A stretch of DNA of 64,000 nucleotides from Annona cherimola (Eukaryota; Streptophyta; Magnoliopsida; Magnoliales; Annonaceae): contig CM059972.1 of NCBI GenBank assembly GCA_030490835.1, positions 14,423,764 to 14,487,763 of the forward strand, read 5' to 3'. The position numbers were made by a program, and so were the translations under genes. Positions 1 to 11,900 of the stretch are shown piece by piece. The first letter of the stretch is position 1. The number at the start of each line of letters is the position of its first letter. Under the pieces are notes generated by a model. It was not told where the DNA came from. It worked only from the letters and a program-made list of their open reading frames with translations, and searched no databases.

Positions 1-429
1 AAATAGCTTTATAGCTTATATTTTTAGCGTAGTTTCATATATCAGTGTTGGCATAATGGTATGACTTATTTTTAAAGCATTCCTTTTGGGCCTAGGATAG
101 AGACGTGTGCTGGAGAACGAGAGCAAGACCCGCTAAAGCATCTTTTAGCTTTTCCTCTATTACGTACTTGGATCAGTTCCCATAAAACCAGGCTTTCTTT
201 AGCAGTACGTTCCTTTCTTCCTGCTAATGGAATTGGCCCACTAATCACTTTCAGAACTACTGAGATTCTCGGTTACCCATTAAATGCATCAAGCATGCAC
301 GCATGAGCCATAAGGAATAAAACGACTAGCTTTTTATAGATCTTGTCGACCAACATTCCTCTCGTGGCTTCTATGGAATGCCAGTCATTAATTTTCCGGT
401 ACATGAGATATTTTTAATTTTTTTAACCG

Positions 430-610
430 TATTTTATATATTGATATTACAATTAAACACATTCACAACACTTGTACAATCGAAGAATTTTCAGTAAATA
501 CTCCCTCTCTCAAGAAGAAAATGACAAATGTATAAGGTAGGATTCAAACCCGTACCTATCACATGGGGGCCGTTGGCGCTACCACTACGACATTGCCCTT
601 GGTGTAGAAA
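430..610 (-). repeat. SINE-like tRNA-derived repeat (minus orientation)
   Basis: Read on the minus strand, a box-B-like pol III motif GGGTTTGAATCC (540-551) lies downstream of a box-A-like stretch with GTAGTGGTAGCG (about 577-589). The far end (437-466) carries an AT-rich motif, ATATTGATATTACAATTAAA on the plus strand, which recurs at 5799, 6651, 40372 and 51483. A tRNA-like head joined to a shared end motif is how SINEs are built. I found no clean target duplication, so the limits are approximate. Confidence 0.4.
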
Positions 611-790
611 GGATCTTTGATTGTGTAAGATAGAACTCGAAATTGAGTAAAAGGTATTAGGCAATGGCAAATGACCCATTATTATTATTTATAATTTCAA
701 TAATTGTTTTATTAGGTTTGGACATTTTATTTATTTTAATACTAATCATTATCCATAATCTACCGCATGGATAATGATTTTCTACAGTTT

Positions 791-1073
791 CAGGGTGTGT
801 TTGGATTTAACGAAAACTTTGTGACGTTTTTAATAGCTTGAAAAAGTTGTCATTGTCATGTGCAAAACCGAGATAAAATTCCCGTGGCATTTTTTCGGCC
901 ACAAAAAATAATATATTAATTACGTTGTAAAGATAAAAGCTACCCTTTTAGTTGAACGGTCAGCAGAATAGTTGCATTGGAATCCGAAATTGCAGCTTGA
1001 ATGACAGGTTTTTTCGGATGCTGAAAAGTTTTATCCAAAGCAACAAGTTTCATAGAATACCAAACAGACCCTC
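791..1073. mobile_element. MITE-like element with terminal inverted repeats
   Basis: The left end CAGGGTGTGTTTGG is mirrored by CCAAACAGACCCT at the right end, and the AAAACTTT-type subterminal sequence is mirrored too. There is no coding capacity. The same outer motif (AGGNYGTGTTTGG) recurs around 2858 and, in decayed form, at 5091 and 6862, so this belongs to a local non-autonomous family, possibly hAT-like. I could not see an 8-bp target duplication. Confidence 0.45.
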
Positions 1074-1899
1074 AATCACTTATCTTTTTTTTCCCCTCAC
1101 CTCTTCTCAGTTTGCAGGAGGACCCATATCTCATTGTAAATGATTAGCAATAATTAACGGCACGAGATTCTTGCCTACCGACCCATATTTTGTGCACGTA
1201 CGACATAATAAACGGACACCAAGTGCTTACGTGAATGGATGAGGAAACTGGCTTATAATTTAATAATAAAGTTTCCATTAAAAAAATCAAGTAACCAATA
1301 ATCGTAACCGTTGATTTAATCCAACTCAACATAGCATGTTCGATTCAAATATTCTAACTTCTGGTCCGAGGTCGACATTCGTAATTCCAAACATAATATA
1401 CATTTCAGCGCGTAGATTGACCCATTTTTCTAGCCAAATGGCGTGTTGCTGACTTGCAGGTTGGACAGATGCGCCGTTGGTTTCGCGTGCATGTCAGCAT
1501 CGAACAGCGCCGGGTCAGAAGCGGGAAACCGAAAAGGCAAACGTACAGCCAGTTGTATGTGAGAGGCTGGAATTTTTTAATTACGGGGAAGGGGTAAAAA
1601 ACTTAAAAGTGGAAAAATGCATCATTCATGAGAGAACAGCATGATGGGGTGGTGAGGTCGCAGCTATCAATGCCCACCAGAAAAGCCGATTGGACGTCAA
1701 AAATATTCAAGACAGCCCCACAACAGCAACAATAGATATGCTATTCTGATTTATTTTATTTATTCCTTACAGCCCGTTGTACGAGAGATGCCAGTACAGC
1801 ACTCTCTCCGTATTTCTTTATCACTGGCGGAAATAAAGTGTTCCAAAAGATCATACTTGCTTAACGTAAGAATTTTGATCTTCTCAGACTAGCTGTCCG
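1074..1899. other. Intergenic, no gene recognised
   Basis: Mixed-composition spacer with a slightly GC-richer part at 1410-1560. I see no coding frame, tRNA or clear repeat here. Confidence 0.5.
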
Positions 1900-2204
1900 A
1901 TTCGTTTGGTTACGGCGGGTAAAAGTGGGGGTCCGATGAAGATGTGAAATCGGAGCCCATAGGGACGAAATTAATGCTTGAGAAAATAACAATCAGGCCC
2001 CTGTCATATGCAATTTTTTACGCAAAACCCACAACACCCGATTTTCTCCCCTCTCTCCACTGGAAGCAACTTGAACCCAGGCCACAGCAAAACACAACAA
2101 TGACTTCTTCCTCTCTTCTTGCATACATCTCCTCCACAGCAAAGCCACTCTCTCCCGTCCGATGCAGATCTAACGCCACCCATAGCAGGATGCTGGTTCA
2201 ATGA
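1900..2204 (+). pseudogene. Fragment A of a putative plastid-targeted gene (leader plus first 34 codons)
   Basis: An ATG at 2100-2102, in the good context ACACAACAATG, opens 34 codons ending at TGA 2202-2204. The peptide starts MTSSSLLAYISSTAKPLSP and is rich in Ser, Thr and Ala with few acidic residues, as expected for a chloroplast transit peptide. The upstream leader from 1901, including GATGAAGATGTGAAATC, and the coding start both match the minus-strand sequence at 4304-4046, so the two are copies of one ancestral 5' region. This copy is cut off by a palindromic element starting about 2208. I do not recognise the mature product. It is probably a truncated pseudogene, although the transit-peptide reading rests only on composition. 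Confidence 0.45.
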
Positions 2205-2207
2205 ACC

Positions 2208-2394
2208 CGCGTGTACTTCACCTATTTTTTTTATTTTTTTAAAAATTTTTATATGAAAAATATTAATTTAAGTTTATTTAATATGTGTATACAAATTATT
2301 AAAAATACTTCTGATTTTAAAAAATTCGAAAAAAAATCTAAAAATTTTCAAAAATGATTAAAATTTATACACATGTTAAATACATTTAGGAACT
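2208..2394. mobile_element. Small or decayed palindromic MITE of the inner-arm superfamily
   Basis: The stretch begins CACCTATTTTTTTTATTTTT and contains GTTTATTTAATATGTGTATA, mirrored by TATACACATGTTAAATACA in the second half. The same inner-arm sequence occurs in the elements at 30959, 36981 and 50976. It is shorter than those and lacks a clear outer TIR or target duplication. It directly truncates gene fragment A. Confidence 0.5.
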
Positions 2395-2857
2395 TTTCTT
2401 TTACCTTCTTTCTCGTTTTCCTTTTCTTTTACCTTCCTTCTCGTTTTCCTCGTCCAGGAACCGCTTTGGTCATCGCCTTCGGATCCAAAAGGGGGTTTTG
2501 TTTCAAATTTGCTCTGTTGTATTTTCGGACTTACATATATATTAATTATATATACGCTATCATAAATAGTGGTCCAAAATTATAAAGTGATCACATAAGG
2601 TTTATAGGCCTAAATTGTCTAATAGAGTATAAGTCTCCTATGCGTAGATACCCTATTGCCTATTTTTTTATTTTTACTTTTACGATGGGCTAAATTAAAA
2701 ATTAGAAAGATGAGTATGTCATATATACGGTTATGGTCCCCAGATCATGCATCTTTTAGGATTTTTTTTTTGGAACATCTCACATTTAGAAAAGATGAGC
2801 CACATTCTCCAAAAAAACCCGTGGCGTTAACTTGGAAGACTATAAAACTTTCAGATT
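2395..2857. other. Intergenic, AT-rich
   Basis: Holds a pyrimidine-rich stretch with two similar TTTTACCTTC units (2399-2460). No gene recognised. Confidence 0.4.
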
Positions 2858-3142
2858 CAGGATGTGTTTGAGAATGGATAAAACTTTTGATGAAAAGTTT
2901 TGGAGAGTAAAAGTTGTTAAATGATGTGATATGATAGGGGTAATGATGAGGAGTAAAGATGATAAAGTTAAAATAGATAGGTTAATTGTATAGGTAGTTG
3001 TGTAGAAATGATGAAAAAGTATGGTAGTTGTATGAGAAAATGTGAAAAAATGATTAAAAAATATGATAATTTTAGAGACTGAAAAGTTTTAGATTGAAAA
3101 ATTTTAAGTTGACATTTTTTCCTCATTGCCAAACACGCCCTC
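2858..3142 (+). mobile_element. MITE-like element, GTGTTTG family
   Basis: The ends CAGGATGTGTTTGAGAATGG and CATTGCCAAACACGCCCT are inverted copies. The interior GATATGATAGGGGTAATGAT, followed by AGTTAAAATAGATAGG, recurs in reverse orientation at 6862-7153 and in decayed form at 4555 and 5091. There is no coding capacity, so this is a non-autonomous DNA element, possibly hAT-like. The target duplication was not resolved. Confidence 0.5.
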
Positions 3143-3240
3143 AATAACAACTACTCTTATAGATTTAGGTACGCTTCTGCTTATGCTTTTATTTTCTGAT
3201 TGATTTAACATGATATATTCTGAAGTGATTACTGTTTTCG

Positions 3241-4304
3241 TCAATAAGGTTTTTCCAACACGCTCAGCCTCCTCTTGTCACCCAACGGCAGCATTGCGAT
3301 GAGAAGCCAAAAATCTTTGCTGGCTCCGAAATTGTTATTTTTTTCTTCTTCTAGTATTAGAGAACTGCGAAAACCATCAAAATGCAGGGCTTGCCGGAGA
3401 TTGACTAGGCGAGCAAGATAAAAGTTCTTCTCCAAACGATAGTCACCAAGCGATGCAGCGTTTATTTGTACACTTGTTTAGTGGAAAACTCTTCTATAAA
3501 TTTGGTTAGAATCGTGAGATATCATTGTTTTTGTAGCCGCATCTTACACCTTGTATTTGGCGAATCAACATTGTAATCCAAACCGTCCATCTTATTCTTG
3601 GTTTACACATGCTGGAATTCTTATCAGCTACCATCTCATTGAAACATCGAATATTTCAGCCATACTCGTTGGCAAAAATCGATGTTGTTAATGATCGATG
3701 GATAAGATATTGATTTTCTTGAAGGGTTTGATTCAATGAAGCGGCAAGAGGGCCTCCACAACAGAGACTTCTCTCACCTGTACTTGGCGACCCATGTGTT
3801 GGACTGTCAGATTCGCCACCGCCATAGCTACATTTGGGTTGTTCTTCTCCATGTTGATCGTCACTCTTACCTTGCTGATCATCTCTGCCATCTCCTTCAC
3901 ATACTCATCGTCGAAAGCCATGAGAGATGGGGAAGCCGGAAGTAGCAGCAACGACACTAGCATTCTGTCTCTTCAGATGGGTAGTCCAGATGGCTCTGGA
4001 AGAAGAGGGGGCGTTAGTGTTGCCGTGGGTGGCGGCGGATTTACATTATATGGGAGAGAGTGGTTTTGAGGTGGAGGAGGTGTGTGCAAGAAGAGAGGAA
4101 GAAGCCATTGTTGTGTTGTTTTGTGTTGTGCTATGCCCCGCGTTCGAGCTGCATCTAGTGGAGACAGGAGAAAATCCAGTGCTATGGCCTTTGCGTAAAC
4201 AGCTACATCTGACAGTTTTCCGGGCATTAATTTCATCCCTGTCAATCGCGATTTCACATCTTCATCTAATAGCCCTGTTTTACCCACCACAACCAAACAA
4301 ATTG
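3241..4304 (-). pseudogene. Fragment B of a putative plastid-targeted gene, longer copy, broken
   Basis: On the minus strand an ATG at 4108-4106 in the context CACAACAATGG opens a transit-like peptide MASSSLLAHTSSTSKPLSPI, stopped in frame at 4048-4046. After a frame change, 3963-3779 encodes a helix-like stretch containing FDDEYVKEMAEMISKVRV, followed by a good donor CAG|GTGAGA at 3778/3777. A further stretch, 3460-3241, reads LARLVNLRQALHFDGF and ends in TGA at 3243-3241, so it could be the last exon. The leader and transit region match fragment A (1900-2204) in inverted orientation. The in-frame stop and frame change argue for a pseudogene. I do not recognise the family. Confidence 0.4.
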
Positions 4305-4554
4305 AACGACTCGCAAGGTTGGTCGAAAACGCAACTTAGAAGATCAAAATTCCAAATGGAATATGCTCTCAAGATAATTTTTAAATTTTTAATATAAAAT
4401 TTTCATTTTTCAATGTATGTTATTCCATTTTCAATTCATTCTTTTATTCCATTCAAGCTTCTTATATCATTTCAAACAAATTAATCAAGATTTGAGATGC
4501 ACATTGTTTTAGAAAAGTATAATGATATAACTCACCTTTTAATAAAAAGTTAGT

Positions 4555-4770
4555 TTATCCATTTGGTAACAAGCATGCGAATGAAAATCATTTTTTACCT
4601 TTACTTACATATTTTTCAAAAAATAATTAAATATTTTAACTAATTAACTACCATACTTTTTCATTTTTACCCTATATTAAATTATTTTTTATATAACTGT
4701 TTTATTTATCTCTACTTTACTCCTATCATATCATGTCACTTTTTCACTTACCTCCTTACCCACATGATCA
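4555..4770 (-). mobile_element. Decayed MITE of the GTGTTTG family (reverse orientation)
   Basis: TTTACTCCTATCATATCATG at 4722-4741 is close to the reverse complement of the interior of the element at 2858-3142, and the surrounding order of AT-rich blocks agrees. The ends are decayed. Confidence 0.35.
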
Positions 4771-5090
4771 AATTAATTTTGTATGTTTAAAATTTAATTC
4801 AATCATCCACAATATTTTAAATATCATTTACTTGTAACATACAAAAATATAAATATAAATACCAAAAATTTAATGTATTCCATAAAATAAAAGGTGAATA
4901 CGAAAAACCTAAAGAAGAATATCATTGGCCTTAATCGAATTAAATAAAATTCATATATTTAGTTTATTTTTATATTTTAACTTTTTAACAGCATATCATA
5001 TCGGGAAATTTTACCAAATTTACGTTGTTTTATATTTATGAATAAGCTTTTCTATATTTGAAATAAGTAAATTAAAACCGAAAATTTTCA

Positions 5091-5395
5091 TGATGTGTTT
5101 AAAAAGTGATAAAAAATTTTAATAAATAATTTTTAGTATAAAAGATTTGAAATGAAAAAATGATATAATATGATTGAAGTAATAATGATAAATAAAGAAA
5201 ATAAAATGAAAATAGGTTCGAAAGATTAGTTGTATGAGAATTGTGTAAAAATGAATCAAATATATGATATCTATTTTAATAAAAGAAAGTATGACTGTTA
5301 TGTAAAAAGATATGAATAAATAATTAAAAAAAAGTATTTATAAAAAATAAAAAACTTTATGCTGAAAAATTTTAGTTCACGGCAAAACTTAACCT
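5091..5395 (+). mobile_element. Decayed MITE of the GTGTTTG family
   Basis: Starts TGATGTGTTTAAAAAGTGAT and includes GATATAATATGATTGAAGTA and AAAATGAAAATAGG, matching the order of blocks in the element at 2858. It ends near GGCAAAACTTAACC. Non-coding; limits approximate. Confidence 0.35.
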
Positions 5396-5798
5396 TAACT
5401 ACATGTTTTTCCCTTTGGGGATCGTGATGGTACATCCCGTACGAAATACTCCGAGTTCCGAAGCAATGTGCTCTGGCATTGTTTGGTTGACAATAGTAGA
5501 TAATTTCTATGATTTTTTAGTTAAATGGTCTTTTCATTTGGAATTGGAAAGGGACGGCACATCTAGTCAGCAACCTAAGCCTTGACTATCCACCGGAAAA
5601 TGAAAACCCCTGCCTGCTCAGATGCTTATCTTCGCCGAAGTGACTTGTTTTGGTATTCGGTGTTTCGCACGTGTGTTTTTAGTACGAAGCTTTAGTAAAA
5701 TCCCATAGAGTGATTAATAATTGATTTTATTGTCATACCTGAGATAGATACTAATACATGGTGCGTTAGGAATTTTTTATTAGTATTTATACACTCTA
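5396..5798. other. Intergenic, no gene recognised
   Basis: Short frames only. Nothing recognisable apart from ordinary AT-rich spacer. Confidence 0.4.
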
Positions 5799-6030
5799 TA
5801 ATATCTAATATTACAATCAAGCATATTTAACCTTTATACATTGGAGAGATTTTTCTATAAATACTCTCACATCATAGGGAGGAATTTGTAAAAACACTTG
5901 CACCCACGAGGGAATCAATAAAACACCCGAAATACCTGTGGGGATTTGAAGTTTGAACACTGAATTGGTGTTTTTTTGTACTACTGGTGTTACTACCAGG
6001 TCGTATGCTTGGTGGCAACGTAGTAGGGAT
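5799..6030 (-). repeat. SINE-like tRNA-derived repeat (minus orientation)
   Basis: The plus-strand left end ATATCTAATATTACAATCAA (5801-5820) is the shared motif also seen at 437, 6651, 40372 and 51483. Further right, the minus strand has CCTGGTAGTAACACCAG (box-A-like) and AGTGTTCAAACTTC (box-B-like). It is diverged and no target duplication is visible. Confidence 0.35.
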
Positions 6031-6295
6031 TTAGGATAGTTGAAAATATCAGAAAACCAAATAGGGAGTTGATAAACTATTTTTATTGTCCGGTTCACTG
6101 AGGGACATGTTCAATCGATTTGTGCGTTCAGTTGACGGAGGACCATTTCGACGGTTAGTCGAGACCATTTTAAATCATTACGTTATTAATACAATAAATA
6201 CATATCTAATGTTAAAACGCAATTAATTGCACTATTTTCCAAATTAAGAAAATAAAGGGTGATTGGCTGTGTGATATGCACAATGCCCTATACTT

Positions 6296-6545
6296 AGCAA
6301 TTGTTTGGTAATACGAGTAATGAGAAAATAAGAAACGAGATTTATAAAAAGTACGAGGTGATGTAATATAATACAAGTAAAGTAGCAATACATAGGATAA
6401 TTGTTTAATAAAATAATTGAAATATAAGATAAAAGTAAACAGGTAGGGTGGTTGAATAGTTAAAATATCAAATCATTTATTAAAAATTGTGTATGAAGAT
6501 TTGATCAGTTTTCTTTCCTCCCTAACCCTCTTGCCAAAAAGTGCT
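6296..6545 (+). mobile_element. Decayed MITE-like repeat
   Basis: TTTGGTAATACGAGTAATGA at the left and CTCTTGCCAAAAAGTGC at the right are weak inverted ends. The interior GAGGTGATGTAATATAATAC resembles the interior of the 2858 family. Low confidence. Confidence 0.3.
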
Positions 6546-6650
6546 TTGTTTACTTTATTTGAAATGTATGCGTGTGTTTGCATGTATTTTTAGAAAGTTT
6601 GTTTTTATCAATTCTTATTCATAGAAGCTAAATTTTTTTTTATCAACTTG

Positions 6651-6840
6651 TGTATAATATAATATCTGATACTAAAATCAAGTTCATTTACAAGATGTCA
6701 ACAAGTTCTTATTTTTTCACAAAAGACCATGCTCTCTACCACAATTTTTGTTCCATATGAGTGTCGAACACACGACTTCATGACACTTGGGCCTTGGTTG
6801 TTACTGACCAGGATAAGGTCCTATTGACAGAAGTTAAAAA
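6651..6840 (-). repeat. SINE-like tRNA-derived repeat (minus orientation)
   Basis: The plus-strand left end AATATCTGATACTAAAATCA carries the shared motif. The minus strand reads CCTGGTCAGTAACAACC (box-A-like) and then GTGTTCGACACTC (box-B-like) at about 6760-6772, spaced as in a tRNA head. Its target duplication was not found. Confidence 0.4.
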
Positions 6841-6861
6841 AATTTATTTTGCAGGAAATTA

Positions 6862-7153
6862 AGGACATATTTGGAAAGTTCTAAAACTTTTTCAATTAAA
6901 ACTTTCCAATTTAAATCTTTTTATTTTCTATAATTATCATATTTTTAATCATTTTTTCACATTTTACTATATAACTATTTTACGTTTCAATCATTTATAC
7001 ATAACTACTTATGCAATTAACTTATATATTTTAACTTTATTCTATTTACTCATCATCATTACCCTCATAATATCACATTATTTTCTACTAATTCAAAAAT
7101 TTTACATAAATAATTTTTTTACCAAAAAGTTTATCACTTTCAAAATGCACCCT
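6862..7153 (-). mobile_element. MITE of the GTGTTTG family (reverse orientation)
   Basis: AGGACATATTTGGAAAGTTC at the left is mirrored by GAAAATGCACCCT-like sequence at the right. The interior CATCATTACCCTCATAATAT is the reverse complement of the interior of the 2858-3142 element. The two copies in opposite orientation confirm a dispersed family. Confidence 0.5.
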
Positions 7154-7348
7154 AAGATTTATGGTTTCTTTGAATTAGCTACACCTTGAACTTTTTTCTA
7201 TTAAAATTAATTTAGTCGAATGGAGCCTAAATATCATATCCCCTGTATAGCCACTGAAATTAAGGACAACCAACAAATTTATTTTTTTATTGTTTTATGT
7301 ATATAGTAGTCTAACCTAGATTGCACACCAATTGATTGCCAACGCACA

Positions 7349-7900
7349 GGGGTGTTAATAATCATGGTCAACCTGTTAGTCTGCTTGTTCAATCCGTTTA
7401 TAAATGAGTTTAGGTTGAATTTTTTAATAAATAAGTTATGATCCACCAACCGTTCAACCATTTAATTAAAAAAATAAATTAGAATTGAAATTTTATAACT
7501 CGTCAACCCATTTAGTAACTCATTTAACCCATTAAAATTATATATGTAAATGTATACACTTTGGTTATTTTTCTTTGCTAAGTCTTTCTCCTGCCACCTA
7601 ATTTTCCTTTTTACATACTGTCTTAATTTCATTTTCCTATTATTACCCTATTTCAATTTCCCTTATCCCATAAACACTTTCTCACTTCTCTCTACTAGAT
7701 TATTATTTGTCAAAACTAACCCTTCAAGCCGTTTACTATCTGTTAATAATTTGCCAATTGTTTATTAAAAGGTTTGTAAATGGGTCGAAGTTTTTTAAAT
7801 GAATTAATAAATGAATTAAGATTGAGATATTTTAAATAAGTTAAGATTATAATTGAAATCCTACCCATCTAACCCATCTAACCTGATCCGTTAATACCCC
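7349..7900. mobile_element. Non-autonomous TIR element, possibly hAT-like
   Basis: The left end GGGGTGTTAATAATCATGGT is mirrored by TGATCCGTTAATACCCC at the right end (7884-7900). Next to both ends are blocks of the type AACCCATTTAGTAACTC and TAACCCATCTAACC, a subterminal style I associate with plant hAT derivatives. No transposase frame is visible and the 8-bp target duplication could not be confirmed. Confidence 0.35.
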
Positions 7901-8931
7901 AACCAACAAATGTATGAAGGCGGCCAAAGAAAAATTTTGCCACTTTCTTTTACTTCATATCAAACAGACTCTAATAAGCTGCGTCCATGCGTGGAAATCA
8001 TGCATCCGTGGGGCGAGGCGCCATGCACCTGCCATCAGACACACAACTCAGAAAGCGAGGTTTTGAAATGTTAAGGCGGGCACATGCATCCGTCAGATGG
8101 GAACGGTCGTCTGAACCAGAGGACTCCGCATGAAGTACTGTAATTTTATACTCCCAGTCCCGCGTCGCAACTCCACCCACAAATCGAAAATTACCGGTTT
8201 TCTTTGTTCATCTCCGAACACAAATTCAAATGAAAATCAAGGCGCTCCATCGCATCACATTCTGGAATTTGGGGATGCTTGGTTCGAAATTCGTCTCCGG
8301 CCAAAAACGGAACACCTCCGAAATCCAGCAATAAATATTTTCGTACACATCCTAGTGGGCCCCACGCGGATGCCGTTTCCCGTTTTTTGTGCTTTTCCGT
8401 GGCGCAACCCCGTTTGCGCTTCACGGGCGGGAGCCGCAAGGTGGCTCCCGGCGGATAGACGGCCTGTACAGCCAACGCACACGTGCCGCGCCAAGGAGCA
8501 AAAGCATGTGTGGGCCCACAATTCCCTCGCAATGACCCACTTTAGCAACGGACCCCTTTCCTTTCTTAGATCTTACCACCAACTAGAGGAATCCAATCCC
8601 ATCAGGAGACCACGCGTATCGCATCCCAGCCTTCCACGAGGAGAATGGCCCCCTTGAGTGGCGGAGATGACGCACGGGTGCGGGCGGAGAAACATCACCA
8701 AAACCCAAGCTTTTCAAAGTAGGTGAGAGATGCTGCTTTTGCTGGGCCTTGCAGTTTTACGACGGCAGACGGCAACAAAGGAAGGAAGACATCTTCCTCA
8801 GGCATCATGCTACAACGACGAAGACAACAATACAAACACTTCCTACTCTTCTCCCTACTGCATTCCTCCTTATCCCTTCCTCTTCGCGCTCTCTCCTCCT
8901 CTTCCTTCCTCATCTCCGCCGTCCCACCTCT
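7901..8931 (+). promoter_or_regulatory. Upstream region and probable 5' leader of the DYRK-type kinase gene
   Basis: GC content rises from about 7980 towards the gene. A long pyrimidine-rich stretch (about 8820-8930) runs up to the ATG at 8932, as often seen in plant leaders. No clear TATA box was found. Upstream ATGs exist at 8730 (87-codon frame overlapping the main start) and 8749 (in frame with the kinase). If transcription begins before these, they could lower initiation or add 61 residues. Nothing else in this stretch is recognisable as a gene. Confidence 0.4.
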
Positions 8932-11900
8932 ATGGCTACCAATCCAGACGTCCGCTCCGTATTCGAATTCCTCCGCCGGAACGGCTTCGTTGAGACCGAG
9001 TCCGCCCTGCGGGACGACATCGTCCACGTAGGCGGAATCGCCGGTCCTTCTTTGGCCTCTTCGTCTTCCTCCGATTGTCTCTCTGAATTCCCGCACCTGC
9101 CGACTCCGCCACCGCCGGTGAGAATTGTGGTAGGGAGGGGCCGGCAGTGGCGGCAGGGAGTTTCTGGAGACGAAGGAGAGGAGTGTAGTTCGACATCCAA
9201 CTCCTCGACTGCCTTTGTCAGCATGGTTTCTTCTCCTTCCGGTAGGCCAGCTCTCTCTCTCTCTCTCTCTCTGAATTGTTGATTGATCTTTGTAGCAATT
9301 GAAGAAGCCTGTAGCTTGTAGGTGTTCGACTTCCATTTGTTTCTCAGGCCATGCAACGCTTGCTGACTGCTATGTCCTTGGCCAAAATCCTAGCTTTTCG
9401 GTGATTTGATTGAGAAGGATGGGCGGCTAAGACGATGTGGTTTACAATCTCCGTAATTGCCTACGTGTTGTGTTTTGCTGAATGTATAGATTGCCATTTC
9501 TGACATTCGTGCCGAATGCAGAATCTGGATGAAGCAAAGATGATTCTTTATTCACGCTATGTGCTTCAACAGATGAATATGAATGTTTTGAGCTATGTTG
9601 AGTATTTTTGCTTTGGAAGGATATCTTAGTTCAGCTGTGAATCGATTTTGTGCCTAATTTCATTGTAGAGAGGTACCTTAGTTCGTGGAGTATCCGTTTG
9701 TTGTGTTAGACTTCTGATGGTGATGGGCCTAATTGAAAATTTTATTGAAAATTTTTTTGATCTGCTTTTTGCTAATTGAAAAGTAATTCCATACTTCAAA
9801 CAGATTTGGTGAACCCATTTGGACGGTGGTCTGCTACCGATCAGAATGGATCTGAAGATGACTCATCCGATAGCCTATCTCAATTTGGAACTGCTCGTGA
9901 ATACAATGATGCTGAAATACTAAATGACTCACTTTGGGCAAATGATAGAAGGGGAGTACAGCTGAGGCAATCAAGCTTTGGGACAGCCGATGACTCTGGG
10001 TGCCTGAGCGAAGACAAGTACGTGATGACCGTGGGTGCTGAGGAGAAATACATGAGAGAGATGACTGGCTTGGATCTTGTGCCTGGAAGATTTAATTCAG
10101 CTACTAGCATCAATCGCTTGGATGATGTGGGCAGTCCTTTTTCAAGCATTGACACAGCAAGAGACACTGGAAAAGACCCTCTGCATTCAAGACTTCTCAA
10201 TACTGTCACAACACCAATCTACAATTGCTGCTCTGAAGTTAAGGAATCTTATAGAGTAGTATCAGAGGGTTATTACAGCTGGTGTGATGAGGAGATTAAG
10301 GAGCCTCACATCCCTCTCTACGGAAGCTGCTATGAGCTGATGTCTGATGAGCCAAACAGTTTACAATCAACCCAGCTGGATAAATACCAGTCAGAGCTTG
10401 TGGACAAGTGCCCTCCAGTTTCTTTAGAGCAGAATGTAAATTTTTGTTCAGAACATGATGTGAAGTCATCTAGACCTTCATCGAGAAATAAGGAGGATTT
10501 GGTTTATTCAAGTCCAGAAAAGGAATTGCAGATGCTTGATTCTATGGTGGCTTCAAGGAGTTCTTCCACAAGTAAGACACATGCTTTACTCGATTATCTT
10601 GCATATATTGTGTCTGGGACTCGGTTAAAAAACTTTATCCTTTCTGGTTGGCCTGGCAATGGTGTGTATAGGTGCATCATTGATGGTCTAATCTACTCTT
10701 CTTTTGTGCTTATCATGCAATGGGCTATGTCTGATTCCCATATGAAGGCCATTGAGTTTCTAGCATACTAACTTATGGCAATGGCTAACCATTAGATAAA
10801 AAAGTTAGACCAACAAATGCTGGAATTGTTTCATGGCGAAGATTTTGTGGACACTTCCGTCCATTGTGCAGCTAAAAATGAGTAGTTCAGTACTGAAGGG
10901 TATGCAAACTTCATGAGGTTGTTCGTAGCTAGGATGGGATGATCCTGGAATGGAATCTCCCATTTCCCAAAAACACTTTTCCCATTCCCGAAAAATAATA
11001 AACTATTTTTAAAATTTTTGATACAACTTTTCATAGTCCCAATACACCTTTTTCCCATTCCTAATACCTTTTATCTCAAATTCTCATCTCAACTAAGATC
11101 TGAACAGAGTGTATATTTGAATGAGCAGATTCTCTAATTGAATATATTTCTCTCGTTTATGATTTTGTTGCCGCTGCTGTGGTTTTTTTCCCCCAACTAC
11201 CATGTGGCCATTAGTAGTCTTATGCCTACTTGGTGCAATGTTGAACACTTGCAGTTTGTGGGCTTCAATTGCAGATTGTAGTTCTTCTTCGAACTATAAA
11301 AGTAACTGGAGAAGATCTAAGGTTCGGAAGGATGACGTTAAAGATTCCGTGCAGGACTCTTCTTTGAAATTTCATGATGCAGAAAAGGCATCAATGCCTG
11401 ATGTAAATTTTGAGTATGAAAGTGGTGGGGATAGAGAAATGATTGGAGAGTCTGGCAACAGAACTAATAGGGAGATGGAGGAGAATGGGAATGACAGTGA
11501 CGTTCATATGCTTGAAAATCAAGATGAAGAATATGAAATTTTTGATCTCAGAATCATACACCGAAAAAACAGGTTTCTCTGCTCTCACTCTTTATTACTA
11601 AAGAATTTATTTATTTATTTTTTGATTCTTGGATAATTTGTACTGATTCTTCTACACTCATTGGTGTACCTCGACAGGACTGGATTTGAAGAGAATAAAG
11701 ATTTTCCTATTGTTTTGAACACAATAATAGCAGGCAGATACTATGTTTCTGAATACCTCGGTTCTGCTGCATTTAGCAAAGTTGTTCAGGCACATGATCT
11801 TCAGACTGGCATGGATGTTTGTCTGAAAATTATAAAAAATGATAAGGACTTTTTTGATCAAAGTCTAGATGAGATTAAGCTGCTAAAGTTTGTTAATAAA

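Noticed and set aside
3927..4397. 156-codon plus-strand frame with hydrophobic stretches
   Set aside because: It is the complement of pseudogene fragment B, whose minus strand has the better start context, transit-like peptide and donor site.
8695..9336. 213-codon and overlapping minus-strand frames near the DYRK start
   Set aside because: Shadows of GC-rich exon 1 and leader; low-complexity Arg/Glu composition, no recognisable domain.
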